Positions 26,955 to 35,752 of a stretch of DNA of 64,000 nucleotides are shown in pieces (the stretch's first letter is position 1; every line of letters begins with the position of its first letter). The DNA comes from Flavobacterium cerinum (GTDB taxonomy: Bacteria; Bacteroidota; Bacteroidia; Flavobacteriales; Flavobacteriaceae): positions 3,100,001 to 3,164,000 of the forward strand of contig NZ_CP101751.1 of the NCBI RefSeq assembly GCF_024496085.1. Reading direction: 5' to 3'. The notes below the pieces were generated by a model that had not been told where the DNA came from, did no database searches, and saw only the letters and a list, made by a program, of their open reading frames with translations. The translations under genes were made by a program, and so were the position numbers.

Positions 26955-27422
26955 TTGCCAAATAATCCACTTTGCTGGCATAAAGGAAAAGGAGAAGAAG
27001 ATCTAAGAGATTTTGGCTTAATGATGCTTGAATCGAGATATGAAAGTGCAGTTGCAGTTGGTGAAGCCTTTAACAAGGAAGGCAAAACAGATATTATTCT
27101 GAAATCAGATAATGGAAGTAATCTTTTTGTTGCTGAGTGCAAAGTCTGGCATGGGGCAGTACAATTTCATGAAGCTATTGATCAGCTTTTTGGCTATCTT
27201 ACATGGAGAGATACAAAGTCAACTTTGATATTTTTTGTACGCAATGCAGACTTTACAAGTGTCCTCGCTAAAATTAAAGAAGAGGCGCAGAAGCATCCCC
27301 TTTTTATGGAGTATGTCGGCGATAGAGCGGAAACAAATTTTTCTTTCAATTTTAAACACAAAGAAGATGGAGAAAGAGTAATCAAAATTGAGATAATGGC
27401 ATTTTCATTTCCAGCTAACTAA
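26955..27422 (+). pseudogene. C-terminal remnant of a PD-(D/E)XK nuclease-like protein
   Basis: The visible 155 residues (TTG start at 26955) begin LPNNPLCWHKGKGEEDLRD and contain a nuclease-like core, GKTDIIL (D46) then LFVAECKVW (E61, K63), followed by EAIDQLFGYLTWRDTKSTL. Longer proteins with this C-terminal region have a sizeable N-terminal part that is missing here. The frame stays open for ~20 more codons upstream but has no start or coding character, and it overlaps the start of the divergent gene. Most likely truncated. If active, the D-ExK core would cut DNA. Confidence 0.6.
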
Positions 27423-27507
27423 TTATTTGACGATTACTACTTTAGAATTAAAAAAGGAACTCATTAATTTAAGCTATAATTGTTGTACTTATGTTGTACC
27501 AAAATAA

Positions 27508-27537
27508 AAGCCCCGCAAGGAAATCCTTGCGGGGCTT
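27508..27537 (-). terminator. terminator of tRNA-Val copy 1
   Basis: A GC-rich stem, AAGCCCCGCAAGGA pairing with TCCTTGCGGGGCTT, is followed on the minus strand by TTTATTTT. It lies 10 bases after the tRNA 3' end. A near-identical hairpin follows the second tRNA-Val. Confidence 0.9.
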
Positions 27538-27546
27538 GTGTTTTCT

Positions 27547-27624
27547 TGGTGGGCGATGAGGGGTTCGAACCCCCGACCCCCTCGGTGTAAACGAGGTGCT
27601 CTGAACCAGCTGAGCTAATCGCCC
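27547..27624 (-). tRNA. tRNA-Val (UAC), copy 1
   Basis: The complement reads GGGCGATTAGCTCAGCTGG for the acceptor and D arm. The anticodon stem is CCTCG/CGAGG around TTTACAC (anticodon TAC), the T arm GGGGG-TTCGAAC-CCC, and the acceptor closes with ATCGCCC plus discriminator A and an encoded CCA. All arms pair. Codon read: GUA and related Val codons. Confidence 0.96.
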
Positions 27625-27664
27625 TAATTTCTGTAATCAGCAATTGTGTTCCTGATTACGGGTG

Positions 27665-27694
27665 CAAATATAGGCAAGATATTCGATTTTACAA
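27665..27694 (-). promoter_or_regulatory. promoter of tRNA-Val copy 1
   Basis: On the minus strand TTG and TATATTTG are separated by exactly 19 bases, a full match to the Bacteroidota -33/-7 promoter. It lies about 40 bases upstream of the tRNA. The same pair occurs before the second tRNA-Val. Confidence 0.85.
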
Positions 27695-27798
27695 GCCTTT
27701 TTCAAAAAAAATGTTCTTTTTAATCCTTTATAATTCCTGTTATTCTTTGCATTTATCCGACATTCAACACTAACATTTTAAAGATCAAACAGATGTCG

Positions 27799-28113
27799 TT
27801 ATTCCGAAACAAATTCAAGTTGTCTGAAAATCGGTACAAGCGCATGCCCTTTATCCGTAAGAGTATATTCTATATGTAGCGGTTTTTGCTGAATCACTTT
27901 TTTTTCCAGTAATCCGAACTCCTCCAATTCCCGTAAGGCCACCGAAATTGTTTGTTTATTTGATCCTTTTATATTCCGTAATAAAGTATTAAACCGGATC
28001 GGACCTTCCAGTGCATGACGAAATAACTGTGCTTTGTATTTTCCGGACAATAGTTTTAATAAACCTTGTGCCGGGCAATCATAAGCTTCATTGGTATCTT
28101 TTTCCATGGTCAT
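27799..28113 (-). CDS. HxlR-family transcriptional regulator
   Basis: I take the start at 28113 (MTMEKDTNEAYDCPAQGLL); the frame extends further only by running through the divergent gene's start. 104 residues, usual for HxlR. It has the family features: a Cys near the N-terminus (YDCPA), GKYKAQLFRHALEGPIRFN, LLRNIKGSNKQTISVALREL and the wing EYTLTDKGHALVPI. HxlR proteins with a conserved Cys often respond to thiol or electrophile stress. It is divergent from a DsbA-like gene and probably controls it. Confidence 0.9.
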   Translation of the reverse strand: MTMEKDTNEAYDCPAQGLLKLLSGKYKAQLFRHALEGPIRFNTLLRNIKGSNKQTISVALRELEEFGLLEKKVIQQKPLHIEYTLTDKGHALVPIFRQLEFVSE

Positions 28114-28222
28114 TTTTTTCAGACTAATTGACTTGTATTGAAATTCTTTCAAACTTTGTATCAAAACTACGAATTTATTAGCAAACCATTTTTGAACTAT
28201 TAAAAGCCATGCCTTAATAAAA

Positions 28223-29209
28223 ATGAAACTATTATCGTTACTATTAATACTGATCAGCAGTGTAAGCTGCCAATCGCAAACCCAATCCAAGATGAGTGAA
28301 AACAAAACAAATCCGCTATTATGTGATCCTGAAACCGGTTCTTGCGAAATCCCTTCCGGTAACACACAAGGAGAATCCATAACAATTCCCGCGAATGCAA
28401 AACCCGTTAAAATAATTTATTATACTGATCCGATCTGTTCTTCCTGTTGGGGCATCGAACCGCAACTGCGCAAACTAAAATTAGAATACGGTTCGCTTAT
28501 TGAAATCGATTATCGTATGGGCGGACTCCTACCCGACTGGAGCTATAATAGCGGCGGCATTAGCAAACCCAGTGATGTAGCGCATCATTGGCACGAAGCC
28601 AGTTTATACTATAAAATGCCAATTGACGGAAATGTATGGCTGGAAGATCCGTTGGATTCTTCCTATCCATCCTGTATCGCTGTAAAAGCAGCTCAAATTC
28701 AGGATAAAAACAAAGCTGTTACCTTTATGAGAGTCCTGCGCGAAAAACTTTATTTAGAGAAAATGAATATTGCTAAATGGGAAAACATTGAATTATGCGC
28801 TCAGCTAACAGGACTGGATACTAAAAAATTAAAGCAGGATTACGACAACGAAGCGAAAAAACTTTTCCAGGACGATTTACAACTGGCACGTCAACTGGGC
28901 GTAAGAGGATTCCCTACTCTATTCTTTTCGGATGCCGACGGCAACAAGTTAACCGTTTACGGTTCGAAGCCTTATAGTGCGTATGAAAATGCTCTTTTGG
29001 CTTTATATCCGGATGCAAAAAAGAAAAAAGTAGAAAACAACGAACCTTTATCTTTATTTGATCATTATCCAACACTTGCCGTAAGAGAGTATGCCGAAAT
29101 TTTAGATATTCCGTTTGCTAAGGCCAATGAAATTTTAGAAAAATACACCAAAGAAGGTATTCTGACTAAAAAAAACATCGAAACCGGTGCTTTATACCGA
29201 AAAAAATAA
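28223..29209 (+). CDS. DsbA/FrnE-like thioredoxin-fold lipoprotein with C-terminal winged-helix-like segment
   Basis: 328 residues. Signal MKLLSLLLILISSVSC suggests a lipoprotein (Cys 16). The thioredoxin-fold domain has C72-x2-C75 in YTDPICSSCWGIEP, the hydrophobic-CxxCW form of FrnE/SpxH-like oxidoreductases, and a cis-Pro region RGFPTLFFSD. The last ~60 residues (PTLAVREYAEILDIPFAKAN, KYTKEGILTKK) look like a small winged-helix unit, as in some DsbA-like proteins with extra C-terminal domains. A redox role in the cell envelope is likely. If the signal is really cleaved, a DNA-binding tail would make no sense, so the tail may be structural. Confidence 0.8.
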   Translation: MKLLSLLLILISSVSCQSQTQSKMSENKTNPLLCDPETGSCEIPSGNTQGESITIPANAKPVKIIYYTDPICSSCWGIEPQLRKLKLEYGSLIEIDYRMGGLLPDWSYNSGGISKPSDVAHHWHEASLYYKMPIDGNVWLEDPLDSSYPSCIAVKAAQIQDKNKAVTFMRVLREKLYLEKMNIAKWENIELCAQLTGLDTKKLKQDYDNEAKKLFQDDLQLARQLGVRGFPTLFFSDADGNKLTVYGSKPYSAYENALLALYPDAKKKKVENNEPLSLFDHYPTLAVREYAEILDIPFAKANEILEKYTKEGILTKKNIETGALYRKK

Positions 29210-29344
29210 GCTGTTTTAAAAACTATCGAAAAATTTAAATATTGAGAAAAATGCTATTGGTAACAATGGCATTTTTGTTTTTTATCCGGATACAGCGAGC
29301 CATAGCAATAGAAAAAAATGTAGTTTTGAGAAAAATAAGAACAT

Positions 29345-30883
29345 ATGAAGTTTCTTTTACGCTATCTTTTTTGTTTACTCACTCCTGCTACGCTATTGGC
29401 TCAGACTGCAAAAGCGAATCATAACATTGATCAATTGTCAGGTATCGATTCTGTACTTAACAGTGTTTTAAAAGACCAGCATATTGCCGGTTTTGCGGTA
29501 GCTGTTGTAAAGGGAAATGACGTGATTTATAGCAAGGGATTCGGTTATCGCGATGTTGCGAACAAGAAACCGGTAACCCCCAATACGCTATTTGCAATTG
29601 GTTCCAGTTCCAAAGCTTTTACGGCTTCTCTTTTAGGAATCCTTAGAAAGGAAGGAAAACTGACATTTGAAGATAAGGCTGTTGGCTTACTTCCGCAATT
29701 GCAATTCTATAATGATGAAATGAACCGTCAGATTACGCTCAGGGATTTGATGGCACACCGATCCGGATTATCCCGATACGATTTATCGTGGTTTTTATTT
29801 AATACCCAAAACAGAGATAGTATAATCGCACGGGTGAAATATATGAAGCCCACTGCTGCCGTACGCGAAAAATGGTACTATAATAATTTTATGTATCTCG
29901 CGCAAGGTATGATTACTGAGCGATTTACCGGTAAAACATGGGAACAAAATATAACGGAAAAGTTTTTTATTCCGTTAAACATGACACGTTCTAACACTGA
30001 TATTAAAACCTTCCAAAACGATAATGATGCTGCTTTACCGTATACGGTAGAGAAAGATAATACGATTAAAAAGATCCCGTATTACAACATTAACGGAATG
30101 GGACCGGCCGGAAGTATTAACAGTAGTGTAACCGACATGGCCAACTGGTTAAAAATATGGCTTAATGAAGGGAAACTTAACGGAAAGGAAATTTTACCGG
30201 TTGATTATATTACGGAAGCTGTCAGTTCTCAAATGGTTATGGAAGCCGCTTTACCGGACAAACACGAAGATGTTTTTCTGGCTAATTATGGTTTAGGTTG
30301 GATGATCGGTTCCTATAGAGGCCATTATGTGGTGGAACATGGCGGTAATATTAATGGTTTTTCCGCTAATGTCGCTTTTTTCCCTTCGGATAAATTAGGG
30401 ATTGTTGTTCTGACCAATCAAAGTGTTTCAAAAGTGCCGACAATTATAACCAATTCAATTGCCGACAAAATGCTTAAACTCACACCTTTTGACTGGAACG
30501 GAGAAGTAACAGCAAAGGCTAAAAAGGCAACTCAAACAAAAAAAGAAGCTCAAAAGTTTGCTTTAAATACAATGCCGTCACATCCGTTAAAAGACTATGC
30601 AGGTTCTTTTTTTAATCCTGCTTACGGAACAATCAAAATAACGTTTGAGAATAAAAACTTATATACAATATTAGGTGACGAAAAGATAGTCCTAAAACAT
30701 ATGCATTATGATGTTTTTGATCCGAGATCCATCGATAAAAACGGAAAAGCCGATACGGAACAAAGTAATTTAATGTTTAATTTTTCAACCGATTTAGAGG
30801 GCAAAATTCAGTCAATAGGAATTTTCCTTGACGGTAGCGAAAAACCGGTACAATTTGATTTAATTAACCCGGTAAAAAAGTAA
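29345..30883 (+). CDS. serine hydrolase, class C beta-lactamase/DD-peptidase fold
   Basis: 512 residues with a signal peptide (MKFLLRYLFCLLTPATLLAQ). The three family motifs are present: SxxK as SSSK (S87-K90), YxN as YNN (179-181) and HGG in VVEHGGNINGFSA. A C-terminal domain after residue ~400 (HPLKDYAGSFFNPAYGTIKI) matches the DUF3471-type beta-barrel appended to such enzymes. Substrates may be peptides, esters or beta-lactams and cannot be told from sequence. A strong terminator follows. Confidence 0.9.
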   Translation: MKFLLRYLFCLLTPATLLAQTAKANHNIDQLSGIDSVLNSVLKDQHIAGFAVAVVKGNDVIYSKGFGYRDVANKKPVTPNTLFAIGSSSKAFTASLLGILRKEGKLTFEDKAVGLLPQLQFYNDEMNRQITLRDLMAHRSGLSRYDLSWFLFNTQNRDSIIARVKYMKPTAAVREKWYYNNFMYLAQGMITERFTGKTWEQNITEKFFIPLNMTRSNTDIKTFQNDNDAALPYTVEKDNTIKKIPYYNINGMGPAGSINSSVTDMANWLKIWLNEGKLNGKEILPVDYITEAVSSQMVMEAALPDKHEDVFLANYGLGWMIGSYRGHYVVEHGGNINGFSANVAFFPSDKLGIVVLTNQSVSKVPTIITNSIADKMLKLTPFDWNGEVTAKAKKATQTKKEAQKFALNTMPSHPLKDYAGSFFNPAYGTIKITFENKNLYTILGDEKIVLKHMHYDVFDPRSIDKNGKADTEQSNLMFNFSTDLEGKIQSIGIFLDGSEKPVQFDLINPVKK

Positions 30884-30889
30884 ATAAAA

Positions 30890-30917
30890 AACTCCGACAT
30901 GGCTGTCGGAGTTTTTT
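30890..30917 (+). terminator. terminator of the serine hydrolase gene
   Basis: AACTCCGACA (30890-30899) pairs with TGTCGGAGTT (30904-30913), then a T run. It lies 7 bases after the stop and can also end the minus-strand gene at 30950. Confidence 0.9.
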
Positions 30918-30949
30918 ATATAAAGTCATAGCAATGTTGTAAATAGCTA

Positions 30950-31699
30950 TTAGTGAGCATAACTGTTATAGTAGCGACCATTTATTTCCGGTAGGCTTTT
31001 ATCTTTAAACCAACCGGGATGTATCAGTACTTTATAAGTAGTCGATAGTGTATAATCGTCTTTTTTTCTGGATTTTTTAATTTTACCTTTTGAATAGCCG
31101 ATGATAAGATTATCGGCTACATCCCGTCCGATATCAAAATAATCAATACCGTTCTTTTTAAACCACTTTCGGAACGGATTTTCCTCTCCGTTATTATCAG
31201 GACCAATTTCGTATAATTCAAGATAGATATCATGGATTAATCGTATAAGAAAACATCGTTCTTTATATTCTCTACCGATTCTATGGAAATCAAAATCAAC
31301 ATCCGGATGCGTTGTTTCGACTTCTAAATCCAATTCTAAGACCGGAAGTTCTTTTTTACCCAATAACGGCGCCCAAATATTATAACCGACAAATAACGGT
31401 GACCAAAAAAGCTCTTTTATTTCATTTGAATAAGAGTCTTCCAAAATTTGCCATTCTTCTTTTAAAACATAAGGATGCATCTCCTCGGGTAGCATTTTAG
31501 AATTGTACTTATTCGATTGGGATACCAATTCCTGAAAACGCTTAACACCAACAAATTTTTCTTCATTCGTTACATCAATTCCTAATGATTTAGCATACGA
31601 TTTAAAATTTCGGGAAGGCGCCTGAATACAAAGATTCACTAAATCTTCTGTATCCCATAACTTCTCATTGGATTGGACACAAAATCTATATTTGCTCAT
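30950..31699 (-). CDS. soluble protein of unknown function
   Basis: 249 residues, no signal peptide. The N-terminal part is helical (LVNLCIQAPSRNFKSYAKSL); the C-terminal part is mixed and ends KDKSLPEINGRYYNSYAH. No family was recognised. It is the last gene (in reading direction) of the one-strand 31-48 kb block. TATATTTG, a possible -7 box, lies ~70 bases upstream. Confidence 0.6.
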   Translation of the reverse strand: MSKYRFCVQSNEKLWDTEDLVNLCIQAPSRNFKSYAKSLGIDVTNEEKFVGVKRFQELVSQSNKYNSKMLPEEMHPYVLKEEWQILEDSYSNEIKELFWSPLFVGYNIWAPLLGKKELPVLELDLEVETTHPDVDFDFHRIGREYKERCFLIRLIHDIYLELYEIGPDNNGEENPFRKWFKKNGIDYFDIGRDVADNLIIGYSKGKIKKSRKKDDYTLSTTYKVLIHPGWFKDKSLPEINGRYYNSYAH

Positions 31700-31875
31700 G
31701 TTCTTTTGTTATTTGTTTTTAACGTTTAATATCCTTTACAATTTCAGCTTTTTTATTACTGATTACTACAAATATAATAAAAATATTGAAAGAAAAAACT
31801 TACTTTAAAACAACCGTACTTACTCTAAATTTTATAATGTTCCTTTATTAAATCCCTTTAGAACTGTGCTTACCT

Positions 31876-32226
31876 TTATTTATAATAGTCTGTAAAATTT
31901 ACTTCGACTTTTATATAATTTTCATTGGCTTCCAAAATTGAATTTATTTTTAAAAGACATTCCTGGTTATTACCCGCCATTATAAAAGCTAAACCCCAAA
32001 TATCTTTTGAGATTATGAATCCCCCCATTTCAGAAGCGATACTTATCAAAATCTCGTCATTCATCCATAGATCCGTTATGTCTTCGATATTAGGGTTCAG
32101 TTCTGAAATTGCATTTAATAAATCAGATAGAAAAGCTTCATTTTCTGCACCTTCTACAAACTCTATTAAAAGTCTTAAGGAATCATTTGAGGAGCCATAT
32201 TCCGGACGAAACTTGTATTTGTACAT
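31876..32226 (-). CDS. small soluble acidic protein, unknown
   Basis: 116 residues, no signal. Acidic, with FVEGAENEAFLSDLLNAISE and a beta-rich end (YIKVEVNFTDYYK). Unrecognised. Size and charge fit an immunity-type protein, but this is inference only. Confidence 0.55.
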   Translation of the reverse strand: MYKYKFRPEYGSSNDSLRLLIEFVEGAENEAFLSDLLNAISELNPNIEDITDLWMNDEILISIASEMGGFIISKDIWGLAFIMAGNNQECLLKINSILEANENYIKVEVNFTDYYK

Positions 32227-32285
32227 TGTATTTACTTTAAGCTGGTCTTTTAAACTTTTAAACCCTTAATTTCACAAAACCGCAA

Positions 32286-32480
32286 TTATAAGATGGTTGA
32301 ATTGAAGCTGTATTTTTCATCCAGCTCTTCAGTTTTTATTTTGTGCGTTTCTATTAATTCACCGAACTTATTGTAAATGGTAAGCCGGCCAAATTCATTT
32401 TTATATTTAAGTTCAACTTTATGAATTTGATCATTATGTATAACAATTCTTTGAAATTTCTTAAAACTATTGCTATACAT
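32286..32480 (-). CDS. very small basic protein, unknown
   Basis: 64 residues, lysine-rich, mostly beta strands (FGRLTIYNKFGELIETHKIK). The preceding lipoprotein gene stops 2 bases before its start, so the two are probably co-transcribed. Unrecognised. Confidence 0.5.
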   Translation of the reverse strand: MYSNSFKKFQRIVIHNDQIHKVELKYKNEFGRLTIYNKFGELIETHKIKTEELDEKYSFNSTIL

Positions 32481-32482
32481 AA

Positions 32483-33085
32483 TTATGGATTTCTTGGAAT
32501 TTCACTAACTTCTGATTCATATCTCCGTTGAAATAATTCAACCTGATGATCGGTCAAAAGAAAAGTTGAAAGATCATTTCCCCCATTAACTAAATAGAAT
32601 CTTTCATCTGATTTCTTTAGCTTAAGAATTTCGTTTAACTTCTTGAAAAAATTATTTGCCGCAGAATTCCAAAACGTTTCATTATCTAATTCTTCCTCTG
32701 TATAAAGAATTATTTTTTCCCCATTAATACTGATTTCTCTCATTTTTTCAGTATTGTCTGTTTTTTCTACAATCAATGTAATATTTCTTTTTGACAGCAT
32801 TTTAACCAATTGAGGTACAAAATAATCAAAACTGAATTCTGCCAGTTCTTCCGCATCTATTGCCGCAAACTTATTTGTGTTTTCATTGTAAATGTCTAAA
32901 GAATCAATTTTATTAATATCCACATTTTGTTCTGAATATTTAAAAAAATCTTCTTTAATCAATTGACTTTTAAACTCTTTTTCTGTAATATTTAATTTCT
33001 TGGCCTTGATATTACCTCTAATTCCGTTTTCTGTTTTCTTAGAACACGAAACAAATACAAGTATAATAAAAATAATGTTCCTCAT
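32483..33085 (-). CDS. lipoprotein of unknown function
   Basis: 200 residues. Signal MRNIIFIILVFVSC (Cys 14). The mature part is Lys/Glu-rich (KLNITEKEFKSQLIKEDFFK) and helical, ending FQRRYESEVSEIPRNP. No family was recognised. Confidence 0.64.
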   Translation of the reverse strand: MRNIIFIILVFVSCSKKTENGIRGNIKAKKLNITEKEFKSQLIKEDFFKYSEQNVDINKIDSLDIYNENTNKFAAIDAEELAEFSFDYFVPQLVKMLSKRNITLIVEKTDNTEKMREISINGEKIILYTEEELDNETFWNSAANNFFKKLNEILKLKKSDERFYLVNGGNDLSTFLLTDHQVELFQRRYESEVSEIPRNP

Positions 33086-33442
33086 AAATTAGGTTTTAGC
33101 ATTTAGGCATACCATTCTGTAGCTTTACGCAGTAACAACATTGATAGTACCTTTTATATTTTATTCTTAACGTTACAATATTATAAAATCTAACTTTCCG
33201 TTATTCATTTTATCCCTTTGGGCAATACAAGTATATCAAGGAATTGCAATGTATTTTGAATGATCAACTTCAGTTAAATGAAGATGCATTCTTTTCTTTA
33301 AATAGGTCTCATTCTCTATTTTAATTTTTCTTATGCTGCTTTTTGCCATTTCTCTTTTAAATAAACGAAGTGTTTTCCCAAAAAACGAACCGTTATACCA
33401 AACCCTTGTTACTGATTAGCTGTTTATTTTAAACTAACTATT
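33086..33442. other. 357-base gap, no gene
   Basis: AT-rich, no frame with coding character. CCGTTATACC near 33391 and AACGTTACAA near 33166 resemble the terminal boxes of nearby cassette spacers, suggesting a decayed cassette. Confidence 0.3.
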
Positions 33443-34006
33443 CTAATGTCTCCACTTTCCTTTAAATTTACCATTGTAAAATATTCCGTCCCCTTTTGCT
33501 ACAATGTTGCAATTCGGAATTTCGCTTGCTATTTTTAGAAGACCTTCAAATGTATAATTGTTTTCCCATATGTCTATAATAATGGTTTCCAGGTTTTCTA
33601 ATACCGTTAATTTTCTCAGACCTTCTTCCGTTATTCCTGTTTCGTGAATTTGCAGGTCCAGTAAATTTTCCAATTCGGCTAAGTCTGAAATACAAGCGTT
33701 TGTAAGTTGCGGATTATCTTTTAATCTAAGGCTTTTTAATTGTTTTAGTTTCTTCAGATAGTGCATACCGGCGTTTGTAATTTCAGTTTCCTGTAAATTC
33801 AAATTTTCAATTCCACTGCAATTTGATAGATGAAGTAATCCTTCGTCATTAAGATTAGTACCGGAAAAACTAGCCGATTTCAGATTCGGAAACCGGTTCA
33901 GATAAGATAACTCATTGAAATTACTGAGTGGTTCTTCCCCTTTAAGCAAAAAATGTTCACTGTTTATATCGTAGTAGTGATTCCCTATTTTTATTTCACT
34001 TTCCAT
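33443..34006 (-). CDS. leucine-rich-repeat protein
   Basis: 187 residues, no signal. Five LRR units with the pattern LxxLxxLxLxxTxIT, for example SGIENLNLQETEITNAGMHY, LKSLRLKDNPQLTNACISDL and LLDLQIHETGITEEGLRKL. Cytoplasmic LRR proteins of this ribonuclease-inhibitor-like type bind proteins. The partner is unknown, and an immunity role would be consistent with its neighbours. Confidence 0.78.
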   Translation of the reverse strand: MESEIKIGNHYYDINSEHFLLKGEEPLSNFNELSYLNRFPNLKSASFSGTNLNDEGLLHLSNCSGIENLNLQETEITNAGMHYLKKLKQLKSLRLKDNPQLTNACISDLAELENLLDLQIHETGITEEGLRKLTVLENLETIIIDIWENNYTFEGLLKIASEIPNCNIVAKGDGIFYNGKFKGKWRH

Positions 34007-34061
34007 TTAATGATCATTTATCTTATACCTTATAGGTTGTTATTTCATGGATTTAAATTTG

Positions 34062-34113
34062 TGCTGTCAGGACTGAATTCAAATATAGAAAAATGCCTTA
34101 AAGCTCCCATTAG
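34062..34113 (-). repeat. cassette spacer core with TAnnTTTG box
   Basis: On the minus strand this reads GCTTTAAGGCATTTTTCTAT then ATTTGAATTCAGTCCTGAC. It matches the centre of the spacers at 41, 43, 45 and 47 kb. The TATATTTG box is at 34080-34087. Confidence 0.5.
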
Positions 34114-34544
34114 GATCCAAATAACCATCTAAAAATGGTATAAAAACCAATTACGGCTCCTATAACTACTATTGCAATTAACGATAAGCATCCATATTTA
34201 AACATTTTGTCCTTAAAGCTTTCTACATGAGGTGTTGTATCTTCTTTAATTTCATTGCGCGCTTCAGAAACCGGTTTTATGTAGGCAATCATTTCCCCGC
34301 TCATCCACTCCTTTCTCCATTCAAAATCAATATAGTTTTTTTCGGTGTTATTGATAATCGTTTCGGAATCCCTTGATGCTTTTAAGAGTTCAGCAGCAAA
34401 CAATTCAAAGCCTTCTTTATTTGCTTTAATATGCATTTCATCTTCATCTTCACCTTCACCATAATATAAGCCAAATGAAGCTTTATCTTCAGCATTATTA
34501 TTCGTTAAACTTTGAATGATTTTGTCTAATTCTTCTTTTTCCAT
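34110..34544 (-). CDS. tail-anchored membrane protein, unknown
   Basis: 144 residues. An acidic cytoplasmic domain (FGLYYGEGEDEDEMHIKAN) is followed by a single C-terminal helix (YGCLSLIAIVVIGAVIGFYT) near residues 117-140, so it should be tail-anchored. Unrecognised. Confidence 0.62.
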   Translation of the reverse strand: MEKEELDKIIQSLTNNNAEDKASFGLYYGEGEDEDEMHIKANKEGFELFAAELLKASRDSETIINNTEKNYIDFEWRKEWMSGEMIAYIKPVSEARNEIKEDTTPHVESFKDKMFKYGCLSLIAIVVIGAVIGFYTIFRWLFGS

Positions 34545-34659
34545 TTAGTTTGTTCAAGTTGCTTTTATGCATAATTTAAATAATCGACAGCTATCATTTC
34601 GAGAACCATTATAGATTCAAAACCAATCTTTAAATCCATGTTTCGTTGCCGACATTATT

Positions 34660-35046
34660 TTATTCGTAACGTATTCCGAAGCTATAACGTTTCTTTTTTG
34701 GGTTTTTAATGATATAGGTCGCTTCTACGATGGCAGTAGATGTACAAACTTCATCAGATGTTAATCTATATATTAAAATAATACTATCTTTTTTTATTTC
34801 TAAATCCCCGGAATAGGTTCCGCAGGCATTGGCATCAATTTTTTTTGATATATAAATAATCTTGTCAATGTATTTGGCTTTTACTTTTGAGTTTAAATTA
34901 GCTTTAAGTTTATCGTAGTTCACATCGTCAAGTTCGGCAAGAAATTCAGAGTTAAAATATATTAGATTGGGATTTACTTCTTTTTTCTTTTCTGCACAAG
35001 AAAAAGTAAGAATGCTCATAATTAAAAAGCAATATGTTTTTTTCAT
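34660..35046 (-). CDS. small lipoprotein, unknown
   Basis: 128 residues. Signal MKKTYCFLIMSILTFSC (Cys 17). Two further Cys (NACGTYSGD, DEVCTSTA) may form a disulfide. No family was recognised. Confidence 0.64.
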   Translation of the reverse strand: MKKTYCFLIMSILTFSCAEKKKEVNPNLIYFNSEFLAELDDVNYDKLKANLNSKVKAKYIDKIIYISKKIDANACGTYSGDLEIKKDSIILIYRLTSDEVCTSTAIVEATYIIKNPKKKRYSFGIRYE

Positions 35047-35059
35047 TAGAATTTATCGT

Positions 35060-35155
35060 TTTTTTTGCTCCCCTGACCTTATGCAAAGACAGAACTAAAA
35101 TATTCAAAAGTTAGCTTCATTATAATCTAAAAATTTCAGGAAAACCGCTGTTAGT
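35060..35155 (-). repeat. attC-like cassette spacer
   Basis: On the minus strand it starts ACTAACAGCGGTTTTCCTGA and ends GCATAAGGTCAGGGGAGC. CCTGA pairs with TCAGG near the two ends. The 5' box matches the spacers at 45 and 47 kb; the centre is diverged. Confidence 0.45.
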
Positions 35156-35166
35156 TGTAGTCTTTT

Positions 35167-35679
35167 TTAATCACTCCCTTTTATTTGAAGAAATACAATT
35201 TTTGTTTCATCAATTTCAAAAATAATATCGATTCCTGTTAATCTATAGAAGCTATTTTCAATGAGTTTTAATTCATAAATATCCGATGCGCTTCCTGCAA
35301 ATTCTTTCTCCATATAATTAATGAAGTGATCAATTGCATTTTTGATGCTAAAACCTAAATCTTTAGTCAATTCATTTTCAGTATAATCAGCAGTAAATCT
35401 TCGGGTTAAACCGGATTTTAATTCCGTTTCCAGTTTATTTTTCCAGTCATTACATTTAACTATTTCAAGTTTCCAATCATATGGATATACACCGAAAAGT
35501 TCGTATGAATTATTTTGAATTGCACTTTCAATATTTCCGGCTGAAAAGTTAAACGCAAACAGTTTATACTTCATTCCAACCACAGAATAAGATTTTATTA
35601 ATTCCAGCGCATTCAGATACCCATTCAGATAGGTTAATTTTGTTTGTAAAATTTGATCTTTTAGTTCTTCGTTTAACAT
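35167..35679 (-). CDS. soluble protein of unknown function
   Basis: 170 residues, no signal. Mainly helical N-terminus (LNEELKDQILQTKLTYLNGY) and a beta-rich end (IIFEIDETKIVFLQIKGSD). No family was recognised. Confidence 0.58.
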   Translation of the reverse strand: MLNEELKDQILQTKLTYLNGYLNALELIKSYSVVGMKYKLFAFNFSAGNIESAIQNNSYELFGVYPYDWKLEIVKCNDWKNKLETELKSGLTRRFTADYTENELTKDLGFSIKNAIDHFINYMEKEFAGSASDIYELKLIENSFYRLTGIDIIFEIDETKIVFLQIKGSD

Positions 35680-35712
35680 GCAATGCTATTTATAATCTTT
35701 CGGTTAAAATTA

Positions 35713-35744
35713 CAGCTAACGCTCTTTCAGGAGTTGTTTGAGGT
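35713..35744 (-). repeat. cassette boundary with CGTTAGC box
   Basis: The minus strand reads ACTCCTGAAAGAGCGTTAGC. A GAGCGTTAGC end also occurs at 37.2 kb, and CGTTAGC ends occur at 44.7 and 47.4 kb. In each case the box precedes a new gene. Confidence 0.4.
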
Positions 35745-35752
35745 TATAAAAA

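Noticed and set aside
24500..27624. Complete integrative element between the tRNA remnant and tRNA-Val
   Set aside because: No integrase, relaxase or phage gene in the interval; kept only as a possible scar.
28114..28380. Long N-terminal extension of the HxlR gene
   Set aside because: It overlaps the start of the divergent DsbA-like gene and is not HxlR-like; the start at 28113 gives the normal family length.
29242..29424. 60-codon plus-strand frame ahead of the serine hydrolase
   Set aside because: It overlaps the signal peptide of the hydrolase in another frame and shows no independent features.
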